Positions 46,355-54,274 of a stretch of DNA of 64,000 nt are shown in pieces (the first letter of the stretch is position 1; each line of letters begins with the position of its first letter). The stretch is from positions 4,827,501-4,891,500 of the forward strand of contig NZ_FMHT01000003.1 of NCBI RefSeq assembly GCF_900091585.1, in the 5' to 3' direction. The notes under the pieces are model-generated. The model saw nothing but the letters and a program-made list of their open reading frames with translations, ran no database searches and was not told where the DNA came from. A program made the position numbers and the translations under genes. This DNA is from Micromonospora nigra. GTDB taxonomy: Bacteria > Actinomycetota > Actinomycetes > Mycobacteriales > Micromonosporaceae.

Positions 46355-46371
46355 TGTCGTCCGTCAGCCGG

Positions 46372-46752
46372 TCAGCTCTTGCCGCGCCTGCTGCGCTCCT
46401 CGCCGGAGCGCCGGGCGCTGCCGGCCTTGGCCAGGCCACGGCTACCCAGGTAACCCAGGGTCAGCAGGGTGATGAAGAACCACGCCTGACCCGGGTTGTT
46501 CAGGTTCAGCCCGAATTCGGTGGTGCCACGCCAGAACGCGGCGATCGTCACTGCGGTCACCGCCGCGATGTAGATCCAGAACTCCGTCGTCAGGAACGAC
46601 TGCTTCGTCTCCGTACCCGGCGACGGCATCTGCTCCCGGTGCCCGTCGTGGATCATCGGAATCGGCCGGGTCGGCTCGTTCACGGTGGCCCGGTTCGGTG
46701 CGTCCTGCATCGGACGGTTCATCGGCCTGGTGGATGCAGCCTGGGTGCTCAT
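46372..46752 (-). CDS. Two-pass membrane protein of unknown function
   Basis: 126 residues from ATG 46752, preceded by AAGGAGG. A polar N-terminus (1-55, rich in Pro, Met and Thr) precedes two membrane segments, FWIYIAAVTAVTIAAFW and AWFFITLLTLGYLGSRGLA, and a basic tail (RRSGEERSRRGKS). Similar proteins occur across Micromonosporaceae. It is divergent from the next gene across 285 bp in which no clear element was recognised. Confidence 0.75.
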   Translation of the reverse strand: MSTQAASTRPMNRPMQDAPNRATVNEPTRPIPMIHDGHREQMPSPGTETKQSFLTTEFWIYIAAVTAVTIAAFWRGTTEFGLNLNNPGQAWFFITLLTLGYLGSRGLAKAGSARRSGEERSRRGKS

Positions 46753-47037
46753 CTGGTCCTCCTTGCGGATGCGATGAGTCGTACCTGCAATCCCTCGCCC
46801 CGCTACCGCGTATCGGCCACGGCACGGTTCGCGTTCATGGCGGGGGCACCCTGGGTCTACCCGAGCCCCCTGAGCAGGTAACACCCGCCGCCGGCCGGAT
46901 TCTCGTCGTTCCGGGGACGGCGCTCGGCAGACGAGGCCGCTGTCCCTGCGCCGCGTCGCCGAGCCCTTCGGGGTTTGCGCCCCGGGCCCCCGGGCACGCA
47001 CCGGGACACCGACGACTCTTCTGCGAGGTGAGCGAAC

Positions 47038-47457
47038 GTGCGTGAAGACGACATGCGGCAGGACGCGGCCCGCCGGGCCGAGGAACGCATCGCCGGCGGC
47101 GTGTACGGCGAGGGCGCCCTGGACGAGGTGACGGTGCCCCAGGTCGACGTCCAGCGCATCATCCAGGACGCCGACCCGGACGACCCGGCGGACGTGCCGG
47201 TGGATCCGGCGGTGCTGCGCGACGGCGGCCCCACCCGGGGCCAGGGTGCGGTGACCACCACCGGCGGCAGCGCGGGGCCGGCGAGCGTACGCCGGTTGGC
47301 GCGGCAACCGGAGCGTCATCCGGGGAAGGTGGCCCCCACGACCACCGGCGACGCCACCACCGGAGGGATGAGCACCCCGGCGGGTGGCGCCACCAGCGAC
47401 CAGTCCGCCTCCGCCGCCCAGGTCGGCAACTTCACGGAGGACCGGGCGGGCACCTGA
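47038..47457 (+). CDS. Small hydrophilic protein of unknown function
   Basis: 139 residues from GTG 47038 with GAGGTGAG upstream. The N-terminal half is acidic (QVDVQRIIQDADPDDPADV); the C-terminal half is Gly/Thr/Ala-rich and probably disordered. There is no signal, membrane segment or recognised domain. It ends 10 bp from the stop of the convergent HelD-like gene. Confidence 0.6.
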   Translation: MREDDMRQDAARRAEERIAGGVYGEGALDEVTVPQVDVQRIIQDADPDDPADVPVDPAVLRDGGPTRGQGAVTTTGGSAGPASVRRLARQPERHPGKVAPTTTGDATTGGMSTPAGGATSDQSASAAQVGNFTEDRAGT

Positions 47458-47467
47458 GCACGACGGG

Positions 47468-49753
47468 TCAGGTGGGGCGGATGATGCCGAGGCGCTGCGT
47501 GGCGCGGGTGAGAGCGACATAGAGGTCACTCGCCCCGCGCGGTGACCCGGCCTCGATGCCGTCCGGGTCGACCAGCAGGACGACGTCGAACTCCAACCCC
47601 TTGGCCTGCGCGACGGTGAGCACCACGACCCGGCTCTCCAGCTCGGGATGCTCGCCGACCGCCGCCTCGGGCAGGGCGGCAGCCAGCGCCGCGCCCAGCT
47701 CGTCGACCAGCCCGTCGGGCACGATCACGCCCAGCCGCCCGTCGGCCAACGCGCCCGCCTCGGCCGTCGCGGCGGTGACCAGCTCCGCCGCCAGCCGTCC
47801 CGCCGGCACCGCCCGGTCCCACGGGTCGGCGCCGCTGTCGCGGACCGAGCGGGGTGGACGCAGCGCCGGGTCGATGCGGGCCAGTACGCCGGCGGCGACC
47901 GCCATGATCTCCGACGGCGTACGGTAGCTGACCGTCAGCTCCTCCAGCCGCCACCGGTCCGCCACGTACGGTGCGAGCGCCTCCGCCCAGGACGGCGTGC
48001 CGGCCAACGCGCCGGTCTGCGCCACGTCCCCGACGATCGTCATCGACCGGCTCGGACAGCGACGCATCAGCAGCCGCCACGCCATCGGCGACAACTCCTG
48101 CGCCTCGTCGACGATCACGTGCCCGAACGTCCAGGTGCGGTCGGCGGCGGCCCGCTGCGCGGTGGTGAGCCGGTCGACCTCCTCCTGCCGTTCCAGCAGC
48201 CGGTCGGCGTCGATGAGGTCGGCGACGCCGAGGATCTCGCCGCCCTCGAACTCGTCCTCCACGTCGATCGACCGGGAACCCCGGGCGATCTCGAGCACGC
48301 CCTCGGCGTACTCGCGTTGCAGGGCGCGGATGCGTTCCCGGCGGGCGGTGGCGGCCCGCTCGTCCTCGCCGAGCAGTTCGGCGGCCTCGTCCAGCAGCGG
48401 CACGTCGGCCGGCGTCCAACCGCCCGGCTCGCGGTGCAGCAGGGCCCGCTCGGTGTCGTCGAGCATGGGCGCGGCCACGGCGATCCGGTCGGGCTCGGCG
48501 TACAGGTCGGCGAGCAGGCGCTGCGGGGTGAGCACCGGCCAGAGCCGGTCGAGCACCGCGCGGACCTCGGGTTCCTCCCGCAACTCCCGGCGGATCTCGG
48601 CCACGTCGGCCTCGTCGAGCAGGTTCTCCCCACCGAGGGGGTCGGCCCCGATGCGCTCGGCCACCTGCGCCGCCAGGACGTGCACGATCTCGACGTCGAA
48701 CAACGCGCGGGCCAGGTTGTGCGGCCGGCCCGATCGGCGGGCCCGGTCCCGGGCCGCCCGCACGGTGGCCGGGTCGAGCAGCAGCACCTCCTGCTGGGGT
48801 AGTTCGATCTCCAGCGGCTCGTCGGGCATCCACTGGCGGTCGCGTACCGCTGCCGCGAGCACCTCGGCCATCACCGGGCGGCCCTTGAGCGCCGCCGTGG
48901 CGGCCGGCTCCGTCCGCCGCGCGGTGACGCCGGGGAACAGGTCGGCCTGGGTACGCAGCAGCACGCCCGTCTCCGCGAGGGTCGGCAGGACCTGGGAGAT
49001 GTAGCGCAGGAACGTGGTGTTCGGGCCGACCAGCAGCACCCCACGGGTCGACAGTTCCCGACGGTGGGTGTAGAGCAGGTACGCCGCGCGGTGCAGCGCC
49101 ACCGCGGTCTTGCCGGTTCCCGGCCCGCCCTGCACGACCAGCACGCCCGGTAGATCGGCCCGGATGACGCGGTCCTGCTCGGCCTGGATGGTCTCGACGA
49201 TGTCGCGCATCCGGCCGGTGCGACCGGCGTCGAGGGCGGCCAGCAGCGACGCCTCACCGGTCAGCTCCTCGTGACCGCCGGGGGCGGCCGTGGCCAGGTC
49301 GAGCACCTCGTCGTGGAGGGCGGTCACCTTGCGCTGCCGGGTGCGCAGGTGCCGCCGGCGACGGACCCCCTGGGGGTTGGCGGCGGTGGCGAGGTAGAAC
49401 GCCCGGGCGGCGGGGGCCCGCCAGTCCATCAGCAGCGGGTCGTAGTCGCCGCCGCTGTCGAAGATGCCGATCCGGCCGATGTAGTGCCGGCTGCCGTCGT
49501 CGCGGTCGAGTCGGCCGAAGCACAGGCCGCTCTCCACGGCGGAGAACTGCTCGACCTGATCGGCGTACATGCGTACCGCGCTGTCGCGCTGCGACCGGGC
49601 CTGCAGCGTGCCGCCGGTCGAGCGCAACTGTTCGGTCAGCCGACGGGAGGCCTGCTCGCGTAGTCCGTCGAGGCGTTGGTAGAGCATCGAGACGTACTCC
49701 TGCTCGCGGCCGATGTCGTCGTCGGACGGCGAATCCGCGGAGTGCCTTGACAA
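47468..49753 (-). CDS. HelD/HelR-family RNA-polymerase-associated ATPase
   Basis: 761 residues. The start is a TTG at 49753 with GGGGAG 5 bp upstream. The N-terminal arm (EQEYVSMLYQRLDGLREQ) is the coiled segment that enters RNA polymerase in HelD proteins. The UvrD-like ATPase has Walker A VVQGGPGTGKTAVALHRAA (209-217), FGHVIVDEAQELSPMAW as Walker B, and late motifs VVLTVAQAKGLEFDVVLL and DLYVALTRATQRL. HelD proteins free stalled polymerase from DNA, and the HelR type gives rifamycin tolerance. Which subtype this is cannot be decided by eye. Confidence 0.9.
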   Translation of the reverse strand: MSRHSADSPSDDDIGREQEYVSMLYQRLDGLREQASRRLTEQLRSTGGTLQARSQRDSAVRMYADQVEQFSAVESGLCFGRLDRDDGSRHYIGRIGIFDSGGDYDPLLMDWRAPAARAFYLATAANPQGVRRRRHLRTRQRKVTALHDEVLDLATAAPGGHEELTGEASLLAALDAGRTGRMRDIVETIQAEQDRVIRADLPGVLVVQGGPGTGKTAVALHRAAYLLYTHRRELSTRGVLLVGPNTTFLRYISQVLPTLAETGVLLRTQADLFPGVTARRTEPAATAALKGRPVMAEVLAAAVRDRQWMPDEPLEIELPQQEVLLLDPATVRAARDRARRSGRPHNLARALFDVEIVHVLAAQVAERIGADPLGGENLLDEADVAEIRRELREEPEVRAVLDRLWPVLTPQRLLADLYAEPDRIAVAAPMLDDTERALLHREPGGWTPADVPLLDEAAELLGEDERAATARRERIRALQREYAEGVLEIARGSRSIDVEDEFEGGEILGVADLIDADRLLERQEEVDRLTTAQRAAADRTWTFGHVIVDEAQELSPMAWRLLMRRCPSRSMTIVGDVAQTGALAGTPSWAEALAPYVADRWRLEELTVSYRTPSEIMAVAAGVLARIDPALRPPRSVRDSGADPWDRAVPAGRLAAELVTAATAEAGALADGRLGVIVPDGLVDELGAALAAALPEAAVGEHPELESRVVVLTVAQAKGLEFDVVLLVDPDGIEAGSPRGASDLYVALTRATQRLGIIRPT

Positions 49754-49783
49754 TCCGTCTCCCCATTGGTTAGATTATCTGCA

Positions 49784-49805
49784 TAGAACGGCTTCGGCCG
49801 TTCTA
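49784..49805. promoter_or_regulatory. 9-bp palindrome with UUCG loop in AT-rich leader of the HelD-like gene
   Basis: TAGAACGGC pairs with GCCGTTCTA around TTCG, 31 bp upstream of the HelD-like start. Rightward it is followed by TTTCTGTTT, which looks like an intrinsic terminator, but no rightward gene precedes it. Leftward it sits just before GATAAT, a possible -10 element, so an operator or leader role for the HelD-like gene is more likely. Confidence 0.5.
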
Positions 49806-50041
49806 TTTCTGTTTACGCCGAACGAGCAAAGATACCGTGCGGGAAACCGCCGAGCCAAGCCCGCCGCCGAGCCGAACCCGCCGGGCGGCCGAGGTGCGGC
49901 CGTGCCGGGCGGGTCCGATCCGCCCACCCGTCACCCGGGCCCGGAGGCCCATGCCGCCGCGCGCGCGGCCACGGCTGGCGGTCGGCGTGCCCACTCGGTC
50001 AGCGGTGCGCCCACCGGCCTGCGGTCGGTGCGCCCACCGGG

Positions 50042-52081
50042 TCAGCGGCGTGCCGTGCACACCTCGTCGGCGCGGGCCACCGTGTCGGTGGACCAGGCGA
50101 CGGCCACGGTGAAGCAGTAGTCCGTGCTGCGGTTGAGGCCGTGGACGACGAAGCTGGTGCTGCCGGCGGGCAGGTCGGCGAAGGCGCTCTGGGGCTGGCC
50201 CCGACGACCTCCCGAGATCACCACGGGCCCTTCCGCGCCCGCCGGGTACGTCCAGCGCAGCGCCACGTTGTCCCGGTTGTCGCGCAGCGTCACCTGGCTG
50301 GGCGGGCTGCCCGGCGACGCCGTCGCGCCGGACGGCCCGCCGCTCCGGGAGGCGCTCGGGCCACCGGCGGGCGGCGTAGCGGCGGCGGGGCCCGTGGGGG
50401 CGGGGGTGCCCGGCGCGGCCGGCGGGTCGCCGTCCCCGTCCACCCCGGAGAATCCGGCGATCACCGCCGCCGCGCCGAGCAGGACCACGAGCACACCGGC
50501 GGCCACCAGCGGCACCAGCCGGCGCGCCCTGTGGGGTTCGGGCTCGCGGGGGACCGGCACGGGCAGCAGCCGCGACGGGTGGTACGGCTCGTCCGGCCCG
50601 GCGTGCCGGCGCACCCGGTGTACGCCCGTGGCCTCCTCGGGGTGCCGGCCACTGCCTGCCCAGCCGTCGCCGTCGTCCCACCGGGTGCCGCCTGTGGCGG
50701 CGGTGGTGTCCGTGCCGCCCCTGGTGGTCGTGGCGGCGGTGGTGGCCGTGAGCGGCAGCCCGGCGTCGCGTTCGGAGTCCCACTGGTCGCCTGCCCCCGT
50801 CGTACGCCACGGATCCTCCGGTGTGTCCGACGGCCACCGGTCGTCGATTGTGTCCGACGGCCACCGGTCGTCGGGTGTCTGCGACGGCCACCGGTCGTCC
50901 GAGGTGGTGGACCGCCACTCGTCGGCCGGGCCCCACGGCTCGGCGTCCGCCACCGGTCGCGTACCGGGCGGGGTGGTGCGGCTGCCGGCCAGGTCGAGCA
51001 CGGCAGGCGGCAGCGCCGTCCCACCGAGCCGGTCGGGGCCCTGCCCGCCGGGCCGGTCGCCGGTGTCGTGCCCGCCTGGCCCGTCGGGGTCGTACGCCCC
51101 GGGCCGGTCGTCGGTGTCGTGCGCGCCGGTGTCGTGCTCGGGCGGCCACCAGTGGTCCGCCGGATCGTCGGGGGGCTGGCGGGGCGTGGGCACCTCGTAG
51201 CCGCCGGACGGGTGAGCACCCGACGGGTGGTATCCGCCCGCCGGGTGGCGCGGCTCGGCGTACCCGGTCGACGGGGCCCCGGCCGGGCCGAACGGACCGG
51301 CCGGCGGGCCGGACAGGCCGTCACCGGCCGGGGGGATCCGCGCCGCGGGGACGGGCGGAGGCTCCGGGCCCACGGGCGCGTTGTCCGCGCAGGCGTGGTC
51401 GGGGCTGGCCGCCGCCCGGGCCAGCGCCGCCACCTGCCCGGCGAGCGGGTCGTCGGGGGAGAGGTTGTCCCGGCAGAGCTGTTCGGCCAGGGCCAGGTTG
51501 TCGTGGGCCTCGCCGAACCGGCCGCAGTCGCGCTGCATCGCCCCGAGCCGGGCCAGCATCTTGATGCCGCTGGGGTGGCCGTCGCCGTACACCTCGCGGT
51601 GCAGCTCCCAGGCGTCGAGAAGGCGGTCGCGGGCGACCTGGCACTGGCCACGGGCGTACTCGACGGTGGCCAGGTCGGCGTGGGCGGCCAGCACCCGCAG
51701 CGACTCCGGCCCGTCCGAGGCGGTCAGCTCGAGAATGACCTCCTGGTAGAGCCGCGCCGCCCGAGACCAGCTGCCGACCCGGTGCAGCACGGCCGCGAGG
51801 GTGGCCGCGGCGGCCACCGTACGGGGATCGGAGCGGCCGTGCAGTCGGGTGGTGGCCGCGTACGCGAACGCCGCCCAGCCGCGCGCCGGGTGTGGCTCGC
51901 CGAGGGCGACCAGCACGCGCGCCTGGAGGCTGGCCGCCTCGGCCAGCTCGGCGGTCGCGTTGGCCGGGCGGGGGTCGGCGCCGGTCAGCGCGTCGGCGAG
52001 CAGCCGCCGGGCGCCGGCGAGGTCGCCGGCGGACACCAGGTGGTGCGCCTGATCAGTCAGTTCACCGAAGCCGGAGGGCAC
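50042..52081 (-). CDS. TPR protein with Pro-rich linker, membrane segment and Fn3-like domain
   Basis: 679 residues. Residues 1-225 are helical tetratricopeptide-like repeats (AHADLATVEYARGQCQVARDRLLDAW, split at Pro-free helices). Residues 230-480 are low-complexity, with tandem DDRWPSxT-type repeats (DDRWPSQTPDDRWPSDT) also visible in the DNA at 50820-50905. A membrane segment follows (RLVPLVAAGVLVVLLGAAAVIAG), then a Pro/Ala/Ser linker and a C-terminal Fn3-like domain of about 85 residues (VALRWTYPAG, FVVHGLNRSTDYCFTVAVAW). The TPR part should be cytoplasmic and the Fn3 part outside. The function is unknown. Confidence 0.75.
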   Translation of the reverse strand: MPSGFGELTDQAHHLVSAGDLAGARRLLADALTGADPRPANATAELAEAASLQARVLVALGEPHPARGWAAFAYAATTRLHGRSDPRTVAAAATLAAVLHRVGSWSRAARLYQEVILELTASDGPESLRVLAAHADLATVEYARGQCQVARDRLLDAWELHREVYGDGHPSGIKMLARLGAMQRDCGRFGEAHDNLALAEQLCRDNLSPDDPLAGQVAALARAAASPDHACADNAPVGPEPPPVPAARIPPAGDGLSGPPAGPFGPAGAPSTGYAEPRHPAGGYHPSGAHPSGGYEVPTPRQPPDDPADHWWPPEHDTGAHDTDDRPGAYDPDGPGGHDTGDRPGGQGPDRLGGTALPPAVLDLAGSRTTPPGTRPVADAEPWGPADEWRSTTSDDRWPSQTPDDRWPSDTIDDRWPSDTPEDPWRTTGAGDQWDSERDAGLPLTATTAATTTRGGTDTTAATGGTRWDDGDGWAGSGRHPEEATGVHRVRRHAGPDEPYHPSRLLPVPVPREPEPHRARRLVPLVAAGVLVVLLGAAAVIAGFSGVDGDGDPPAAPGTPAPTGPAAATPPAGGPSASRSGGPSGATASPGSPPSQVTLRDNRDNVALRWTYPAGAEGPVVISGGRRGQPQSAFADLPAGSTSFVVHGLNRSTDYCFTVAVAWSTDTVARADEVCTARR

Positions 52082-52376
52082 GCCCCATCGTGCTCATCCG
52101 ACGACGGTATGTACAAGACCCGCGCCGGAACGGTTTAGTCAGGATCCGGTCAGGATTCGGTCAGCCGGTCCACCATGGCCTTGCTGACGGGGCGCACCTG
52201 GTCGACCCGGGCCGGGCTGAGGCCGCCTCGGCCAGCCCGTGACGTGCCAGCCGACGGTGGCGCGGAGGCGCACGCCGCGCTGGCCGACCACCGGATGACC
52301 CTCCACCCGGCCGGGCCACCCGCCGGAGCCGGGAGGGGCGGCGTAGCCGTGGCCCGCCGTGCGGTACAACGGCAGG
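52082..52376. other. Divergent intergenic region without supported gene
   Basis: 295 bp. Several short frames are open on the minus strand but none has plausible composition. Near its left end, GGTCAGGAT and GGTCAGCC-type hexamer repeats (TCAGGATCCGGTCAGGATTCGGTCAG) recur; no function is assigned. Confidence 0.3.
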
Positions 52377-53231
52377 ATGCCGACCGTCGCACGCGAGTTG
52401 TTCGTCCACCACCTGGAGAGCTGGCTGCCCACCGCCGCGGCCCGCGTCCGGCGGGCCGCGGTCGCGCTGGCGTACGCCGAACCCGTCGACGACGCCGCCG
52501 AGGCCGCCCTGCGCGAGGTCGCCCGGCACGCGGGCCGGCTACGCGGCTGCCGACTCACGGTGCTGGTGCTGGCCGGCGACGCCGACCTGCCCGCCCGGCT
52601 CGGCGCGGTCGAGGCGACCCTGCCGGCGGAGGTGACGGTGCACCTGGTGCCCGGCGACGCGGCCCGGCTGCCGGTGGCGCTGAAGGCGGCCGGCGCGGCC
52701 GGTGCGCCCCTGCTGTCGTACGTGGAGGTGGCCGGCGGGGCGGCACCGGTGTGGGCGGCGGCGGCCACCGGACGCCCCGCGGAGCTGCTGGTCGCCGCGC
52801 GCCCCGCGGAGCCGCCCGTCGCCACCGGGCTGTCCGACGCCGGGTTCCCGCTGGTCGGCGAGGTGCTGGTCGGCGGCGACGCGGGGCCGGCCCGACGGAT
52901 CGCGCTGGCCACCGGCTCGGATCGCAGCCTCGAACGGTTCAAGGAGACCCTGTGGACCCTGGACGTCGTGCTGCGCGACCCGACTGGCCGTCCCCTACCG
53001 GTCGTCCCGGAGCCGGACCTGGCGCCGCTGGGCGCGGAGCTGCTCGCCGAGCTGGCCCGGTCCGGCCCCCGCACGCTCACCGAGCTGCGCCGCCACGCCC
53101 TCACCGCGACGGCCTACCGGTCGACCGACGCCGCCCGGGCGGTGACCGCCCTGCTCGACCGGGGCACGGTCACCCGCGACCCGGCGCACGGCCGCCTCGG
53201 CGGGGACGTGCTCATCGCGGCCGCCCGGTGA
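52377..53231 (+). CDS. Protein resembling three-Cys-motif partner TcmP (weak)
   Basis: 284 residues from ATG 52377. The first half has a Rossmann-like alternation (GCRLTVLVLAGDADL, VTVHLVPGDAARL, GAPLLSYVEV). The segment SLERFKETLWTLDVVLRDP followed by LGAELLAELARSGPRTLTELRRHALTATAYR and LLDRGTVTRDP recalls the C-terminal part of TcmP proteins, where a winged-helix tail follows RFKE(T/A)LW. No three-Cys-motif partner gene lies next to it. The ribosome-binding site is weak. The assignment is from memory of the family and is uncertain. Confidence 0.5.
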   Translation: MPTVARELFVHHLESWLPTAAARVRRAAVALAYAEPVDDAAEAALREVARHAGRLRGCRLTVLVLAGDADLPARLGAVEATLPAEVTVHLVPGDAARLPVALKAAGAAGAPLLSYVEVAGGAAPVWAAAATGRPAELLVAARPAEPPVATGLSDAGFPLVGEVLVGGDAGPARRIALATGSDRSLERFKETLWTLDVVLRDPTGRPLPVVPEPDLAPLGAELLAELARSGPRTLTELRRHALTATAYRSTDAARAVTALLDRGTVTRDPAHGRLGGDVLIAAAR

Positions 53232-53447
53232 GCAGCCCGGCGACCAGCGCCACGGCCAGGCGACCAGCGCCACGGCCAGGCGGCTCAGTGAGCGCACCTC
53301 CCGTGCGCTGTGCGGCGGGTCGGCGGTGGGCTGCCGGCGTACCTGGTTGGTGACCGGCCAGGCCACGGCCACCACCATCGGCGGGGTCGCGGCGGTGCGC
53401 ACCGCCATCCGTACCCCGTCGGGGTCGGCGAACCGGGCCGCCGCCAC
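53212..53447 (-). pseudogene. Short ORF frameshifted by a 20-bp tandem duplication
   Basis: From GTG 53447 the frame reads VAAARFADPDGVRMAVRTAA and on through a hydrophobic PPMVVAVAWPV segment, with almost every third codon position G or C. At 53241-53280 a 20-bp unit is present twice; without one copy the frame would continue LAVALVAGLLTGRPR and stop at 53212, giving about 71 residues. With it, the frame is shifted and runs antisense through the neighbouring gene. It is a broken small gene or a sequencing duplication. The product is unknown. Confidence 0.45.
53241..53280. repeat. Exact 20-bp tandem duplication
   Basis: CGACCAGCGCCACGGCCAGG occurs at 53241-53260 and again at 53261-53280. The unit length is not a multiple of three. 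Confidence 0.9.
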
Positions 53448-53448
53448 G

Positions 53449-53488
53449 GTGCCGAGACGTCGAGCGGGGTGCCGAGACGTCGAGCGGG
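53449..53488. repeat. Second exact 20-bp tandem duplication
   Basis: GTGCCGAGACGTCGAGCGGG occurs at 53449-53468 and 53469-53488, followed by the first 7 bases of a third unit. Its right end forms one arm of the hairpin at 53481-53517. Confidence 0.9.
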
Positions 53489-53517
53489 GTGCCGGTGAAC
53501 CACCGGCACCCCGCTCG
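53481..53517 (-). terminator. Hairpin terminator after the DUF4236 gene
   Basis: Perfect 17-bp stem (53481-53497 with 53501-53517) and a 3-nt loop, 12 bp downstream of the DUF4236 stop on the minus strand. Confidence 0.8.
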
Positions 53518-53528
53518 ACCTCGGGACG

Positions 53529-53708
53529 TCACGCCCGGGACTTGTCCTGCTTCCAGGAAAGTCGACCCGGCAGGTCGACCCGGTGTGCCTTGGCTCGGGA
53601 GTTCCAGGACCAGCGGCCGATCTTGATGCTCCAGGAAGAGAAACCGTTCTCGGTGAAGTTCAGGATGATCGGACCGTACTTCTTACGCCTGCGATACATG
53701 AGGCCCAT
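53529..53708 (-). CDS. DUF4236 domain small protein
   Basis: 59 residues, ATG 53708, with AAGGGAG upstream. The sequence MGLMYRRRKKYGPIILNF followed by TENGFSSWSIKIGRWSWNS matches DUF4236, a family of short basic proteins of unknown function that are common in actinobacteria; the usual motif is a Gly-rich turn between two beta-strands. It ends with a basic tail and has its own terminator. Confidence 0.85.
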   Translation of the reverse strand: MGLMYRRRKKYGPIILNFTENGFSSWSIKIGRWSWNSRAKAHRVDLPGRLSWKQDKSRA

Positions 53709-53811
53709 CGTGGGCTCCCTTCATCACCGTTTCCTGCCGTGTCGACCGCGAACATGCCCGGACCGTCAATTCGCGAAACCTTGCCCAGGTCCGGGCTGGA
53801 CCGTCCCACTG

Positions 53812-54267
53812 TCAGCGGGACTCCCAGGCGTCAGGAAGGGCGGTCAGCTTCCGCACGTGCGCGGGCAACCGGCCGGCGATGATCTCCGCGAGGCTGACCT
53901 CGTCGACCACCCGGCGCACCGCCGCGCGTACCGCCACCCACAGGCCGGGCAGGTTCTCGGCGGCACCGACGTACCGGGTCTCCTCGGGGCGCAGCCCGCG
54001 CACCCCCGCGAGTGGACCCTCCACCGCGCGCAGCACCGACCCGACGGTCACCTCCCGGGGCGGCCGGGCCAGGGCATAGCCGCCCTCGGCGCCCCGCTGG
54101 GCCCGGACGATGCCGGCCCGGCGCAGATCGGCGAGGATCGCCTCCAGGAACTTGCGCGGCATGTCCTGCTCCGCCGCGATGACCTGGGTGGACAGCAGGG
54201 CGGGGTACGCGACGGCCAGGCTCAGCGCCGCTCGTACCGCGTAGTCGCCGCGCGCGGAGATCTGCAC
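53812..54267 (-). CDS. Rrf2 family transcriptional regulator (no cysteines)
   Basis: 151 residues. MQISARGDYAVRAALSLAV and VIAAEQDMPRKFLEAILADLRRAGIVRAQRGAEGGYALAR are the Rrf2 winged-helix hallmarks. The three cysteines that bind an iron-sulfur cluster in IscR/NsrR types are absent, so it is not a cluster sensor. It is 7 bp downstream of the AraC gene in the same direction. Confidence 0.9.
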   Translation of the reverse strand: MQISARGDYAVRAALSLAVAYPALLSTQVIAAEQDMPRKFLEAILADLRRAGIVRAQRGAEGGYALARPPREVTVGSVLRAVEGPLAGVRGLRPEETRYVGAAENLPGLWVAVRAAVRRVVDEVSLAEIIAGRLPAHVRKLTALPDAWESR

Positions 54268-54274
54268 CCCGTCA

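Noticed and set aside
49784..49814. Rho-independent terminator (stem plus T-rich tail) on the plus strand
   Set aside because: The form is right, but there is no rightward gene upstream; the HelD-like gene runs leftward from here, so a regulatory role is preferred.
50820..50905. CRISPR-like short repeats
   Set aside because: The repeats encode DDRWPSxT in frame inside the TPR/Fn3 protein; spacers are too short and there are no cas genes.
52139..53104. Minus-strand frame of 321 codons
   Set aside because: Antisense to the TcmP-like gene; Ser/Arg/Thr-rich shadow composition.
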